Shown: positions 51,624-60,400, numbered from the stretch's first letter. The stretch: DNA of 64,000 bases from FEN-1073 sp050010135 (GCA_050010135.1 JBEKLP010000001.1:47957-111956); one strand, 5' to 3'. Translations and numbers: made by a program. The notes: a model not told the origin generated them from the sequence alone.

Positions 51624-53426
51624 TCAAATATATGTCAATATCTTCCGCGAAGCTTGCTCAATTTGCTCTATCGTCGTCGAATTATCTCGCCACATTCGTA
51701 CCAAAACCAGGCAAGCCAACCAGCGGCAAAGGTCTTCATCCGAGTGGATTATATTAGTACGCAACGATTTAAAAATATTCTGGATGGAGGCGTTGGTAGG
51801 ATTCTCGGTCAAATCATTAAATCGCTCTTTAAATATCTGTCTTGCCTCACGGGACAAGCCGGGTTTGCTTATTTCTTTCGCTATATTGTCAAGCATAGCA
51901 GCCTGCCAGCCATAGACTATGTGGAACATGGTAGAAATATCCCATTCTTGCACTAACAGCGTCTCAATTTCATTCAATATTGCTCGATTCAACCAGTCGA
52001 TTCCCTTTCGATCAGGCGCCAATAGAGTTTGCTCAATCGTTAATCTCCTTAGTGATTCCAAAGCCTCTTTTTGCCGTTGTTGAGTTTCTTGGACTTGCTT
52101 GGCCTCCCAATCAACCAGCTTATCCTTCGCCGCCTGACCGCATTTTTCATGGATACATATCAGTTCAAATGCGCCGCCCGGTTTCGCCAAAGCGACAATA
52201 CCGGGCTTGTTATCGTGATTATGCTTGCAATTCTCTGGTGTACAGACCTCCCCTTCCCGTTGGGGAAATTTCCAACAAAATTGACCTACCCTAATCATAT
52301 TCCCAATATAACTCGGAAATACTGCCTGTAATCCATGTTTGTCCAAGAGTTGTTTTGAGGTTATCGTAGCCCTTGCTTCTTGACTTTGAAAACAACTCCC
52401 TATTTGATGAACGTCAGGGGCAATGCAGCATGCTTCGATGCGATCAAGTATTGCGGTTTTTTCACCGCTAATTTCTTTTCCCTCCTTAAGATCCTCAAGA
52501 GGGTATTGATAGACTTTACTTCCCGGAATGATTGGCTGAGTTTCACTTCCATCTAGTTTCGGTAAGAACTGTGAAATGTATTCTGGAAATAGTCTCAAGT
52601 ATGGACAAAACCCCTCAACTCCTCCATCTGCACTAAGGATAAGACTGGGATTGGGTGGACTTAATTTTTCATGAACATTCTTATATTCCATCAAATTTCC
52701 TAAACAATTGGGTGTGGGAACACCATTCCAGGTTTTTCCTATTTCAAAACGAACACCATATGTCCTAAGTGCGTTAGTAATACCGCGGCTCAATTCCCCC
52801 AATGATTGAGCTTGTACCCATGTGGGATGCCGCAATTGCTCCAAGAACCTAATCCTCAATTCCGGGTAAGCCCCCAACCGTGAATTTATTACCGCCACCC
52901 ATTCCCGCGTCAGTCGAGCCTGTAGTTCGCGCCTGCGCGCTTGATATTCCACGTCATAATCAAGCTCCTTATCCCACAGTCGCAATTGCTCGATTGTTTC
53001 TCCATCCACATCAAAAACCGTTTCGGCAACCTTCGGCTTTTTCTCAACGGATTTGATAAGAGCCCGAACCATCTCCCATTGTGTCAAATTCTCGCGAAAT
53101 TCATTTTCCGCCAAGGCGATCGTCACCGCCATTCCTTCATCGCATTTGACAAGCATCGCAGGAATGGTTAATTCATCAATATCTGCGTTTTGTTCCTTGG
53201 CCAATTCAAGCAACGCTAGAAATCGATGGTTGCCGGCAATCCCCTCCAACGTCCCGGATCGGACGACAATTGGTTGCCAGTTCCCGGTTTCTGCGATGCT
53301 GCGTTTTAGCCGCTCAATTAGGGATATATCTATCTCCTTCCGCGGCGAAAAGGGGAAAAGCCGTGTAGAATGGTCGTAAACTACCTTTTTTACGGATATC
53401 TCGGAGTATTTGACCTTGGATGACAT
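51624..53426 (-). CDS. ParB/Srx-domain protein with extended C-terminus
   Basis: A protein of 600 residues from ATG 53426 (AAAAGGA upstream); a TTG two codons earlier is also open. Residues 30-130 are a ParB N-terminal domain: LIERLKRSIAETGNWQPIVV and IAGNHRFLALLELA, then FRENLTQWEMVRALI with the HTH-like region. The C-terminal half carries several Cys/His pairs (CKHNHDN, ICIHEKCG) that may bind zinc. ParB-like CTPases bind centromere-like DNA. A 20-bp perfect inverted repeat lies 30 bases upstream. Candidate roles: partition of the excised circle or an accessory factor for the recombinases. Confidence 0.75.
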   Translation of the reverse strand: MSSKVKYSEISVKKVVYDHSTRLFPFSPRKEIDISLIERLKRSIAETGNWQPIVVRSGTLEGIAGNHRFLALLELAKEQNADIDELTIPAMLVKCDEGMAVTIALAENEFRENLTQWEMVRALIKSVEKKPKVAETVFDVDGETIEQLRLWDKELDYDVEYQARRRELQARLTREWVAVINSRLGAYPELRIRFLEQLRHPTWVQAQSLGELSRGITNALRTYGVRFEIGKTWNGVPTPNCLGNLMEYKNVHEKLSPPNPSLILSADGGVEGFCPYLRLFPEYISQFLPKLDGSETQPIIPGSKVYQYPLEDLKEGKEISGEKTAILDRIEACCIAPDVHQIGSCFQSQEARATITSKQLLDKHGLQAVFPSYIGNMIRVGQFCWKFPQREGEVCTPENCKHNHDNKPGIVALAKPGGAFELICIHEKCGQAAKDKLVDWEAKQVQETQQRQKEALESLRRLTIEQTLLAPDRKGIDWLNRAILNEIETLLVQEWDISTMFHIVYGWQAAMLDNIAKEISKPGLSREARQIFKERFNDLTENPTNASIQNIFKSLRTNIIHSDEDLCRWLACLVLVRMWRDNSTTIEQIEQASRKILTYI

Positions 53427-53455
53427 ACGCAAAATCCTTTTCGATCAAACTTGGT

Positions 53456-53505
53456 ATTTAGCGTATGTATCGAATAACGTTCGTAATTCGATACATACGC
53501 TAAAT
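53456..53505. promoter_or_regulatory. Perfect 20-bp inverted repeat between recombinase 2 and ParB-like gene
   Basis: ATTTAGCGTATGTATCGAAT (53456-53475), ten bases, then its exact complement (53486-53505). The centre holds AACGTT. It may be a binding site for the ParB-like protein (parS-like), an operator, or a hairpin. A half-site-like 'catacgc' recurs at the ParB start (53424-53430). Confidence 0.75.
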
Positions 53506-53582
53506 TGAAAGACACTTTTTTAAGGTCTTATTTGTATCCTGGACAATCTGGCAGCCTACCCTGCCCAGTTACAAACAGGCCT

Positions 53583-55106
53583 TCAGATTACTGGAAAATG
53601 CAGTTCAATCCGGCATTCATCACGGCTCATTACTATCTGGGAACAGATTTGCTCGCAAAATTCCCGTAAGTCAAACAACTCAGCGCGTTCTATGATCGTT
53701 TGCGCTTGCGTAATAAATCGGCTTATAAAATCCGGCTCGACCTTTATCTGGCTTTCTTCTATTTCCTGCTTGGTGTTAATCAATTCAAGGCGTAATTGCT
53801 CCGATTTGTTTTCCTGATCATGCAAAGCGGTTTCGGCTGTCCGTGTTGGTTGATCCATTAATCCAAAATTCCTTGTCATCTTCTGTAAAATCCATTCGGA
53901 TTCGGAATATTCCTTTTCAATCTTTTCCAATCGCAAGTTCAACTCTTCCAATCCGCTGTTCAATTGCTCGTTTGTCCAAGTTAACAGATCTTGAAGGTAA
54001 TTTTCCTGCAACACATGCTTGGAAATGATCGAGAAAAATTTCGTTTCCAGTTCGTCAGCTGGAATCGGGCCTGCTTTGGGGCAAAGCGCCGCTTCTGAGT
54101 TGTGATGGCTACAGATGTAATACCGGTATTTGCCTGCACTTTTTCCTTCCATAGGGCTTCCGCAATGCATGCAAATAGCGATATCGGCTAGAAAAAAAGT
54201 ACTTCCCTTTCTTCGAGGATGGTGAGAACCTTTTATTTTGGTCTGCTTCCTTTTCGTTAATCTCTTCTGTACGGCATCAAATAGCTCCTTGGTCAAAATT
54301 ACGGGATAGATGTCTGTAAAGACTTCATCCTGAAACTCAAATTCTCCAATGAAAGCACGGTTTCTGAATAAGTAATCCCAACTGCCTGCTTGAGGAGGGT
54401 ACAGCCCGGTCTTTTCCGAGATGGCGCTATGTGGAGCACCTTGGGCTTTCATCTCAAATGCCTGAATAACCAGAGGCGCTATCTTCGGATCGATCTCCGG
54501 CTTTCGACCATAACGTATCGTTCCATCATGATAAGTGCCAATCTGGACATCATGGGCAATGTATCCCTGACAAACGCCCCCCACCGGGATGCAACCGCGT
54601 TCGGCGATGTAGCGCAAGCCCCTCACGGTATTAGCGCGAAGATCCAACAGATAAGTCTCGTTTTTCCAGTCAATCAAAGATTCGAAGATGTGACCAAGTG
54701 GCCCGGATGGAATATCATCGTTCATTGATAGGATTTGCCAACCATCGCTTCTAATTTGTGCACGATAAAGTTGGGCATGGATCTGATCTCTCGAAAAACG
54801 CGATAGATCCCAAATAATGATCAGGTCCGCCGGCCGCGGTTTTTGCTTGGCCAGGTAAATCATTCGTCCAAAGTCCTTACGGGTATCGACCGATTTCCCA
54901 GAGATGCCAACATCCCTGAAAGTTCTGTCTACTTGCCATTTTTTCTCTTTGACCAATTTCAGGATAGCCGCTTCTTGGGATTCAAGCGTTTGGTTATCTC
55001 CAGGCGAATGGCGTAGATAAACCCATACCCTCGTTCCCAACGGCATTCCGCGGGGATCCATATCCACGCTATTCTTGACCAGCATCTTATCTTTTCGGGC
55101 ACCCAT
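53583..55106 (-). CDS. Large serine recombinase 2
   Basis: A protein of 507 residues. The resolvase domain has VWVYLRHSPGDNQTLESQEA (catalytic Ser in RHSPG), FRDVGISGKSVDTRKDFGRM and IIIWDLSRFSRDQ. A recombinase domain follows, then a zinc ribbon (AICMHCGSPMEGK...ICSHHN) and coiled coil (about 380-440). A strong AAGGAGGGA precedes ATG 55106. The ATG overlaps a TAA in the frame that would continue recombinase 1 in a circular form. Only distantly similar to recombinase 1. The two may act as a pair or be specialised for integration and excision. Confidence 0.92.
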   Translation of the reverse strand: MGARKDKMLVKNSVDMDPRGMPLGTRVWVYLRHSPGDNQTLESQEAAILKLVKEKKWQVDRTFRDVGISGKSVDTRKDFGRMIYLAKQKPRPADLIIIWDLSRFSRDQIHAQLYRAQIRSDGWQILSMNDDIPSGPLGHIFESLIDWKNETYLLDLRANTVRGLRYIAERGCIPVGGVCQGYIAHDVQIGTYHDGTIRYGRKPEIDPKIAPLVIQAFEMKAQGAPHSAISEKTGLYPPQAGSWDYLFRNRAFIGEFEFQDEVFTDIYPVILTKELFDAVQKRLTKRKQTKIKGSHHPRRKGSTFFLADIAICMHCGSPMEGKSAGKYRYYICSHHNSEAALCPKAGPIPADELETKFFSIISKHVLQENYLQDLLTWTNEQLNSGLEELNLRLEKIEKEYSESEWILQKMTRNFGLMDQPTRTAETALHDQENKSEQLRLELINTKQEIEESQIKVEPDFISRFITQAQTIIERAELFDLREFCEQICSQIVMSRDECRIELHFPVI

Positions 55107-55126
55107 TACAACTTCCCTCCTTCATG

Positions 55127-55178
55127 GGGGAATCGGTAAGTACTATCAAAGCCATTGGGCTCGATAGCATAGTTCCCC
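55127..55178. promoter_or_regulatory. Nested inverted repeat upstream of recombinase 2
   Basis: GGGGAA/TTCCCC (55127 and 55173) enclose CTATC-AAAGCC and GGGCTC-GATAG, an interrupted hairpin about 50 bases long near the right attachment site. It could be a recombinase accessory-binding site or a folded mRNA segment of the recombinase 1-2 junction in the circular form. Confidence 0.4.
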
Positions 55179-55307
55179 TTATGGACTGCATTTGGGATTG
55201 TTATTTCTTGGGATGAGACGGGGTCAGTGGGATATCTGGTACTTTTTTCCCGGTTTAATCGCTCAATTACCAGTCTGGCGGTTACTTCAATTGGTGGTCG
55301 GTTGTGG

Positions 55308-55358
55308 TTACTTGACGAAGGCGATGTTGGGGTGTGCGATGGCGGTGGCAGTGGTCAT
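55308..55358 (-). pseudogene. Severed native 5' end of mvaD
   Basis: ATG 55358, preceded by GGAGAACCT, opens MTTATAIAHPNIAF, the expected N-terminus of this decarboxylase family, then VK and a stop in element DNA. Fourteen codons remain before the crossover. The native promoter should still fire here and yield only a 16-residue peptide. Confidence 0.85.
55313..55329. other. attR: right attachment site of the island
   Basis: TTGACGAAGGCGATGTT matches attL at 16 of 17 positions. To the right is the original 5' end of mvaD on the minus strand. To the left is element DNA, in which the decarboxylase frame hits a stop (TAA) immediately after the shared region. Confidence 0.85.
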
Positions 55359-55524
55359 AGGTTCTCCAATATTAAGAGTTTACCATGCCTTTTTTTAATA
55401 AACCACAAGACGACGCCCCGGATGGGTATTCTATACTAGCGCCGGGATAGCTCCCGGCATGGAAAACCGGCACAGAGGCCCTGCCGGATTGAATATCTAG
55501 CAAGAAAATTTTATCGGTGTCTCT

Positions 55525-57207
55525 TTAATCTTTCTTCATCCCCTTCTCGATCTTCGCCCAGGTATCCCGCAGGGTCGCCGTCCGGTTGAATACCGGTTTT
55601 CCGGGTTGACCGTCCGGGTCGGCACAAAAATATCCGTTGCGTTCGAATTGGAATTTATCGCCCGGTTGGACATCCGCCAGCGCCGGCTCGAGCATGCAAC
55701 CGGCAAGCACCTCGAGCGAATTGGCATTGATCACCTGATCGATGCCTTCCCCCTCGTCCGGCTGCTCGGCGGTGAACAGTTGCTCGTAAAGCCGGACTTC
55801 CGCCTTCACGGCGTGCCGCGCCGAGACCCAATGGATGGTGGATTTGACCTTGCGTCCGTCAGCCGCGTCGCCGCCGCGCGTCGTCGGATCGTAGGTGCAG
55901 TGAACCTCGGTGGCCTCTCCGGTGGCTGGATCCTTGACCACGCCGGTGCACTTGACGAAGTAGGCATACCGCAGCCGGACTTCGTTGCCCGGGAAAAGGC
56001 GGAAATATTTTGGCGGAGGTGATTCGCGGAAGTCGTCCTGTTCAATGTAGAGCACTTTGGAAAAGGGGATCTTGCGCATTCCGGCGGAGGAATCTTCGGG
56101 ATTATTGACGGCTTCCATCTCCGCCACCCGGTCTACCGGGTAGTTGTCGATAACGAGTTTAATCGGCCGGAGCACCCCCATGCGCCGGAGGGAACGCCGG
56201 TTCAGATCGTCGCGGATGTATGCTTCGAACAGGGACATGTCGACCCAGCTGTCGTTCTTGGTTTCGCCGACGGCGCGGACGAACTCCAGGATCGCCTCCG
56301 GGTTGACGCCGCGCCGGCGCAACCCGCGCAATGTGGTGAGGCGCGGATCGTCCCAGCCTTTCACAACGCCCGTCTCCACCAGCTTGCGCACTTTGCGCTT
56401 GCTCATCATCGCGTGGGTGAGGTTGAGGCGCGCAAACTCGATCTGGCGCGTCTTGAACTCGCCCAACTGCTCCAGGAACCACTCGTAGAGCGGCCGGTGG
56501 ATGATATATTCCTGCGAGCACAGCGAGTGCGTGATTCCTTCCATCGAATCATTCTGTCCGTGCGACCAATCGTACATCGGATAGATATTCCACTTGTCTC
56601 CGGTGCGGTGGTGAAGCGCGTGCAGGATGCGGTACATGACCGGGTCGCGCATGACGATGTTGGGATGGGCCATGTCGATTTTGGCGCGCAGCACGCGGCT
56701 GCCTTCGGGGAACTCGCCCTTCTTCATCCGCTCCAATAAATCCAGGTTCTCTTCCACCGGCCTCTCGCGGTACGGGGAATTCCTACCGGGCTCGGTCAGC
56801 GTGCCGCGCGCGGCGCTCACCTCATCCGGGGACTGGTCGTCGACGTACGCCAGCCCCTTTTTAACCAGGCGGACAGCCCACTCGTACAGCCGGTCGAAAT
56901 AATCCGAAGCGTAGGTCTCTTTCTCCCACTGGATGCCCAGCCACTTCGTATCTTCCTTGATCGCTTCGACGTATTCGGTCTCTTCCTTTGCGGGGTTGGT
57001 ATCGTCGAAACGCAGATACAGCTCGCCGCCGTAGGTCTTGGCGGTGTTGTAGTCGATCCACCAGGCTTTGACATGGCCGATATGCATGTAGCCGTTCGGC
57101 TCCGGCGGCAGACGCGTACGGACGGATTTGAAGCGGCCCGATTTCAGATCTTCGGCGACCGCGTCAAGGATGAATTGCCCGGCTTGCGGTTCGGTTGGAA
57201 GATTCAT
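55525..57207 (-). CDS. glnS: Glutaminyl-tRNA synthetase
   Basis: A class I synthetase of 560 residues. It has the HIGH-type motif PNGYMHIGHVKAWWIDY (about 37-53), DDTNPAKEETEYVEAI, the KMSKR equivalent LTHAMMSKRKVRKLVE (about 262-277), and the beta-barrel anticodon domains at the C-terminus. It charges tRNA-Gln directly with glutamine. The cognate tRNA gene lies 274 bases upstream on the other strand. Host backbone, immediately upstream of the original mvaD start. Confidence 0.95.
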   Translation of the reverse strand: MNLPTEPQAGQFILDAVAEDLKSGRFKSVRTRLPPEPNGYMHIGHVKAWWIDYNTAKTYGGELYLRFDDTNPAKEETEYVEAIKEDTKWLGIQWEKETYASDYFDRLYEWAVRLVKKGLAYVDDQSPDEVSAARGTLTEPGRNSPYRERPVEENLDLLERMKKGEFPEGSRVLRAKIDMAHPNIVMRDPVMYRILHALHHRTGDKWNIYPMYDWSHGQNDSMEGITHSLCSQEYIIHRPLYEWFLEQLGEFKTRQIEFARLNLTHAMMSKRKVRKLVETGVVKGWDDPRLTTLRGLRRRGVNPEAILEFVRAVGETKNDSWVDMSLFEAYIRDDLNRRSLRRMGVLRPIKLVIDNYPVDRVAEMEAVNNPEDSSAGMRKIPFSKVLYIEQDDFRESPPPKYFRLFPGNEVRLRYAYFVKCTGVVKDPATGEATEVHCTYDPTTRGGDAADGRKVKSTIHWVSARHAVKAEVRLYEQLFTAEQPDEGEGIDQVINANSLEVLAGCMLEPALADVQPGDKFQFERNGYFCADPDGQPGKPVFNRTATLRDTWAKIEKGMKKD

Positions 57208-57222
57208 AAATTTTCCCTACCT

Positions 57223-57278
57223 ACCCCTCTCCTTCCCTCCCCATTCTGGGGAGGGTGGCCGAAGGTCGGGAGGGGTTA
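57223..57278. repeat. REP-like palindrome upstream of glnS
   Basis: ACCCCTCTCCTTCCCTCCCC, ATTCTGGGGAGGGTGG and CGGGAGGGGTTAG: pyrimidine-rich arm, loop and purine-rich arm of a common scattered palindrome. The rest of the glnS-tRNA spacer (57279-57480) has 'cacggaa' repeats but no gene. Confidence 0.65.
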
Positions 57279-57480
57279 GTTGGCGAGTCCACGGAATACG
57301 CGGAAAGTGCACGGAAGCCACAAAAAAAGCTCTTCTTCTTTTCTCTTCCGTGCATTCGGATCTTTCCAGCGGCTTCCGTGTGCCCAAAAAATACTTTCGA
57401 AAAAACAAAGCCGTTGCGCTTGCTTCTGGAATAATCGATGGATTATATCAAAGCCGTGGTATAATCCCGCCGTTTTCCGC

Positions 57481-57554
57481 TGGGGATTCGTCTAGTGGTA
57501 GGACAGCAGACTCTGGATCTGTATGCCGAGGTTCGAATCCTCGATCCCCAGCCA
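57481..57554 (+). tRNA. tRNA-Gln (CUG anticodon)
   Basis: TGGGGAT pairs with ATCCCCA as the 7-bp acceptor stem. The anticodon arm is GCAGA-CTCTGGA-TCTGT with anticodon CTG, reading CAG. The T arm contains GGTTCGAATCC. The discriminator G and an encoded CCA end at 57554. It lies next to glnS. Confidence 0.96.
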
Positions 57555-57584
57555 TGGCCTGCGGCCGGAATCCATCCGGCCGCT

Positions 57585-58388
57585 TTATTTTTCCAGCCGC
57601 GTCCCTTCGAGCGTCTCCCCCGACAGCGCGCGCCGCACGTTGCCTTCGATCTCGCCGGAAAAAACGAGCACATGCAGGTTTTCCTCGCGGAGAATTAAAT
57701 CCAGCATCTCCCGCACCTTGGAAAGCATGCCGCCGGTAACGTCGGTGTGGGCCGAGCCTTCGAGTTTGGTGCGGATCTCTTCCCATCCGGCGGCCCGGAT
57801 CCGCGGAAGCAAAACCTCCCGCGCGGGATAATCCTCGAACACGCCGCGTTCGATCCCGGCCAGGAGGATCCGCTGCGGGTGGATCGAGCGGGCCAAATGT
57901 GCGAAGACCATCTCGGTCGAAGCAATCCCGCCGCCGCGCGTCCGGTCGAACACCGCGTCGCCGTAGACGACCGGGATCAGGCCGGCATCGAGCGCCGACC
58001 ACACCGGCGCGACCGGCATCTCCGCGAGCCTGCCGTCTGCGAGGATCGCGCAGGAGGAAGGCGCGATGCGGATGGCCGGAACGCCGCCGGCGGCCAGGGC
58101 ATCCGTTACGATCCGGTTCAACTGATCGGCGGCAGCCCACACCATCGTGAACCCGTGCCAATCCTCGGCCGATCTGACCCCTTCCGCCGTCTCAAATTTT
58201 TTCGCTTCCATATGCCCGAAGGATCCGGACCCGTGCCCCAGGACGAGCCGCAAGCCCGGCACGGCCTTGCGTGCCTGGGCAATTTCTTCCACCAGGCGCC
58301 GGATAGTATCCGGGCGCGCCGTCCGCGCACGGCTCTTATCGGTGATGAGGGATCCGCCCAATTTGAGGAAGACCACTTCCTTCGGCAT
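57585..58388 (-). CDS. ipk: Isopentenyl phosphate kinase
   Basis: An amino-acid-kinase-fold protein of 267 residues. It has FLKLGGSLITDKSRAR at the N-terminus and LVLGHGSGSFGHMEA, with the His that marks isopentenyl phosphate kinase (second His in the FGH region). VYGDAVFDRTRGGGIASTEM and DVTGGMLSKVREM serve nucleotide binding. It turns isopentenyl phosphate into the diphosphate, the last step of the modified mevalonate pathway that would pair with the mvaD product. A truncated second copy of its 5' third lies at 60401. Confidence 0.9.
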   Translation of the reverse strand: MPKEVVFLKLGGSLITDKSRARTARPDTIRRLVEEIAQARKAVPGLRLVLGHGSGSFGHMEAKKFETAEGVRSAEDWHGFTMVWAAADQLNRIVTDALAAGGVPAIRIAPSSCAILADGRLAEMPVAPVWSALDAGLIPVVYGDAVFDRTRGGGIASTEMVFAHLARSIHPQRILLAGIERGVFEDYPAREVLLPRIRAAGWEEIRTKLEGSAHTDVTGGMLSKVREMLDLILREENLHVLVFSGEIEGNVRRALSGETLEGTRLEK

Positions 58389-58593
58389 GTCCGGATTGTA
58401 GCACGGGCGGTCGGATTGGTGGGTTCGTGATGATTTAATGCAGGCCCCATCTTCTCTTCACGATTATGCTGGGATAGGCATTACCGCGAGGTGGCGCATT
58501 TCCTCCCCGCGCGATGATCCCAATAATTTTCGATTTCTACCAGAATATAAATACTACAGCCGATTTTTATTTACGTCGGTCCCAAGCAATGGA

Positions 58594-60162
58594 CTATTGT
58601 GCTGTTTTTGGAATATACACGACATAATCGCCATAGTCGTGGAGCGCAAAATAAGACTCGTCGATCGGAAGCTGCTGATCGTTTTTCAGAATGTATATAG
58701 TATTCATGTTCAAATCGCAATTTTGAATTCCAAAGGAATACCGGTCCATTTTAATGACGTACCTGTATTTCGCAATCGGTTTGTAATATTTAATACCGGC
58801 CAAATATTCCTTTGGATTTCTGAAATCGACAAGCTGTACATAAATATAGGGCATATCCATTTCATTCGTGATGCATACGGGTAGATCCGGATATTTCATA
58901 ACCGATTGAATGGCGGGAACCAATCCATTATTAAAATCCGAGCCGACGCTATTGCGAAAATCCTGTCCCGTATAATCTCTCCAAAACAGAACGGTATATG
59001 CCGACAATCCAAGCGCGATCGGTATGGTAAGGAATCTTCTATCGCGGATGAGCCAATCCAAAGCCACCGCGGCACATAGAATTAATGGGATGAATATGAT
59101 ATTGATCCGATAAACTACGGGTGGTTCCACAATGCCCAACAAGAAAGCCAAAGTAAGCCAGGCGCCAAACGCCCATAATCCGAAAAGTTTTTGTTTTAGG
59201 AATTTCTCCACAATAAGGAACGTTCCGAACAACGAGAACAGGATTGCTCCCGGGAATAAATATCCGAATGGCGGAATGAGGTTAGATAAAAATACATCTG
59301 TTTGCAAGAATAATATTTTCGCCGTAGTTAATAGGTCGTAGTACCACCATGCATTCCCCGTCCCCCCACGTAGAAATCCGGTCATTTCGATTATTCTTGG
59401 GCTGCCGATGACCCGGGGAATCGTTATCATTCCAAGATGAATTTCGTTCAATTGAAAAGCATTGATGATAATGAATAGAAGGATCGGGACAGCGAAAAAA
59501 CAAAACAGGGTGAGTCCGATGAATAATACTTTTCTCGGAATAACATTTTTAATGAATAGGAAGCCAGCGGCTGCAAATACAAATAAAGGGACGACAAAAT
59601 ATGTGGGGCCATAAACATATAAACATAATGCCAGCAGTACCATGGAGACTGGAAACCAAATCGGATGCCGATCCGTATACACCAGGCAAAGAAAAGCCAG
59701 GGAAAACGCGAAGGGGAGGAGATTGGATTCCAGCGCCCAGCGGGACATCATGATATGCCAGGGACTGATGGCCAGGAGGAATAATGCCAGGAGTGCAGTC
59801 GATGGAGAAAAAAGCTTTCTGGCTATTCCAAATACGATCGCCAATGTCAACAGACCGGAGATCAACATCGGGAGACGAATAATAACCGTCGATAAGCCCA
59901 GGGGAACCAACAAGGCCAATAGATATGCATACGGGGCATTCTGACCGCTTCCCCAGGAAATAAGATGAATCGGGTAAGATTCATCATTGCGATCTATGCC
60001 GAAGTGATATAGAGAAGCCGCCTCCACACCGATGGATGCCTCATCCTGCGCCAATCCCGGCGGGATATTTCCGAAATCCCATACACGGAGTACAAAACCA
60101 ATCAGGAAAGCGAAAAAGATAAGAAGATTGTATGGTTTGAAAAGGAACTTAATGATACTCAT
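58594..60162 (-). CDS. Membrane glycosyltransferase, ArnT/PMT-like
   Basis: A protein of 522 residues from ATG 60162 (GGAGCAGGG upstream); a longer frame starts at 60207. It has 11 or so membrane helices. The first loop holds GLAQDEASIGVEAASLYHFG, with the Asp-Glu expected of GT-C enzymes using polyprenyl-phosphate sugars, and the soluble C-terminal domain ends in DYGDYVVYIPK. It would move a sugar onto lipid or protein at the outer face. The gene is AT-rich compared with its neighbours and lies exactly between the two copies of the ipk 5' region. Confidence 0.8.
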   Translation of the reverse strand: MSIIKFLFKPYNLLIFFAFLIGFVLRVWDFGNIPPGLAQDEASIGVEAASLYHFGIDRNDESYPIHLISWGSGQNAPYAYLLALLVPLGLSTVIIRLPMLISGLLTLAIVFGIARKLFSPSTALLALFLLAISPWHIMMSRWALESNLLPFAFSLAFLCLVYTDRHPIWFPVSMVLLALCLYVYGPTYFVVPLFVFAAAGFLFIKNVIPRKVLFIGLTLFCFFAVPILLFIIINAFQLNEIHLGMITIPRVIGSPRIIEMTGFLRGGTGNAWWYYDLLTTAKILFLQTDVFLSNLIPPFGYLFPGAILFSLFGTFLIVEKFLKQKLFGLWAFGAWLTLAFLLGIVEPPVVYRINIIFIPLILCAAVALDWLIRDRRFLTIPIALGLSAYTVLFWRDYTGQDFRNSVGSDFNNGLVPAIQSVMKYPDLPVCITNEMDMPYIYVQLVDFRNPKEYLAGIKYYKPIAKYRYVIKMDRYSFGIQNCDLNMNTIYILKNDQQLPIDESYFALHDYGDYVVYIPKTAQ

Positions 60163-60400
60163 CGTTCTTTTCCCTGCTCCATTATCGCGTCGTTCTGATA
60201 AATGCATTTTCCCTCGTTTGGTTCAACAGGACCATAAAATAAGTATGCTAACTATTCCTTTTACCGGTCGATCCTTCCAAAAATGTGGGATTGGGCGGGG
60301 ATTATACATTACAGTTACGCACAATGCAAATAAATCCATGTGGAATTAGTGTAATCAATTAATTTCCGATTCCAAATGCATTCTTCGGCGATTTTTTCCC

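Larger units (their letters stand above)
6218..55329. mobile_element. 49-kb serine-recombinase genomic island inserted in mvaD
   Basis: The decarboxylase gene is continuous in the host only if 6218-55329 is removed. MTTATAIAHPNIAF (55358-55317, minus) then joins IKYWGNRDD (from 6217, minus) without a frame change. TTGA(T/C)GAAGGCGATGTT occurs at both ends in direct orientation. Serine recombinase genes lie immediately inside each end, in the same orientation. The cargo comprises a STAND NTPase, an integron cassette array, a restriction-modification enzyme, a hydrogenase/sulfur-carrier cluster, metal and ion transporters and a ParB-like gene. No conjugation genes were recognised. Two elements integrated in tandem remain a possible alternative, but I saw no third junction. 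Confidence 0.85.
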
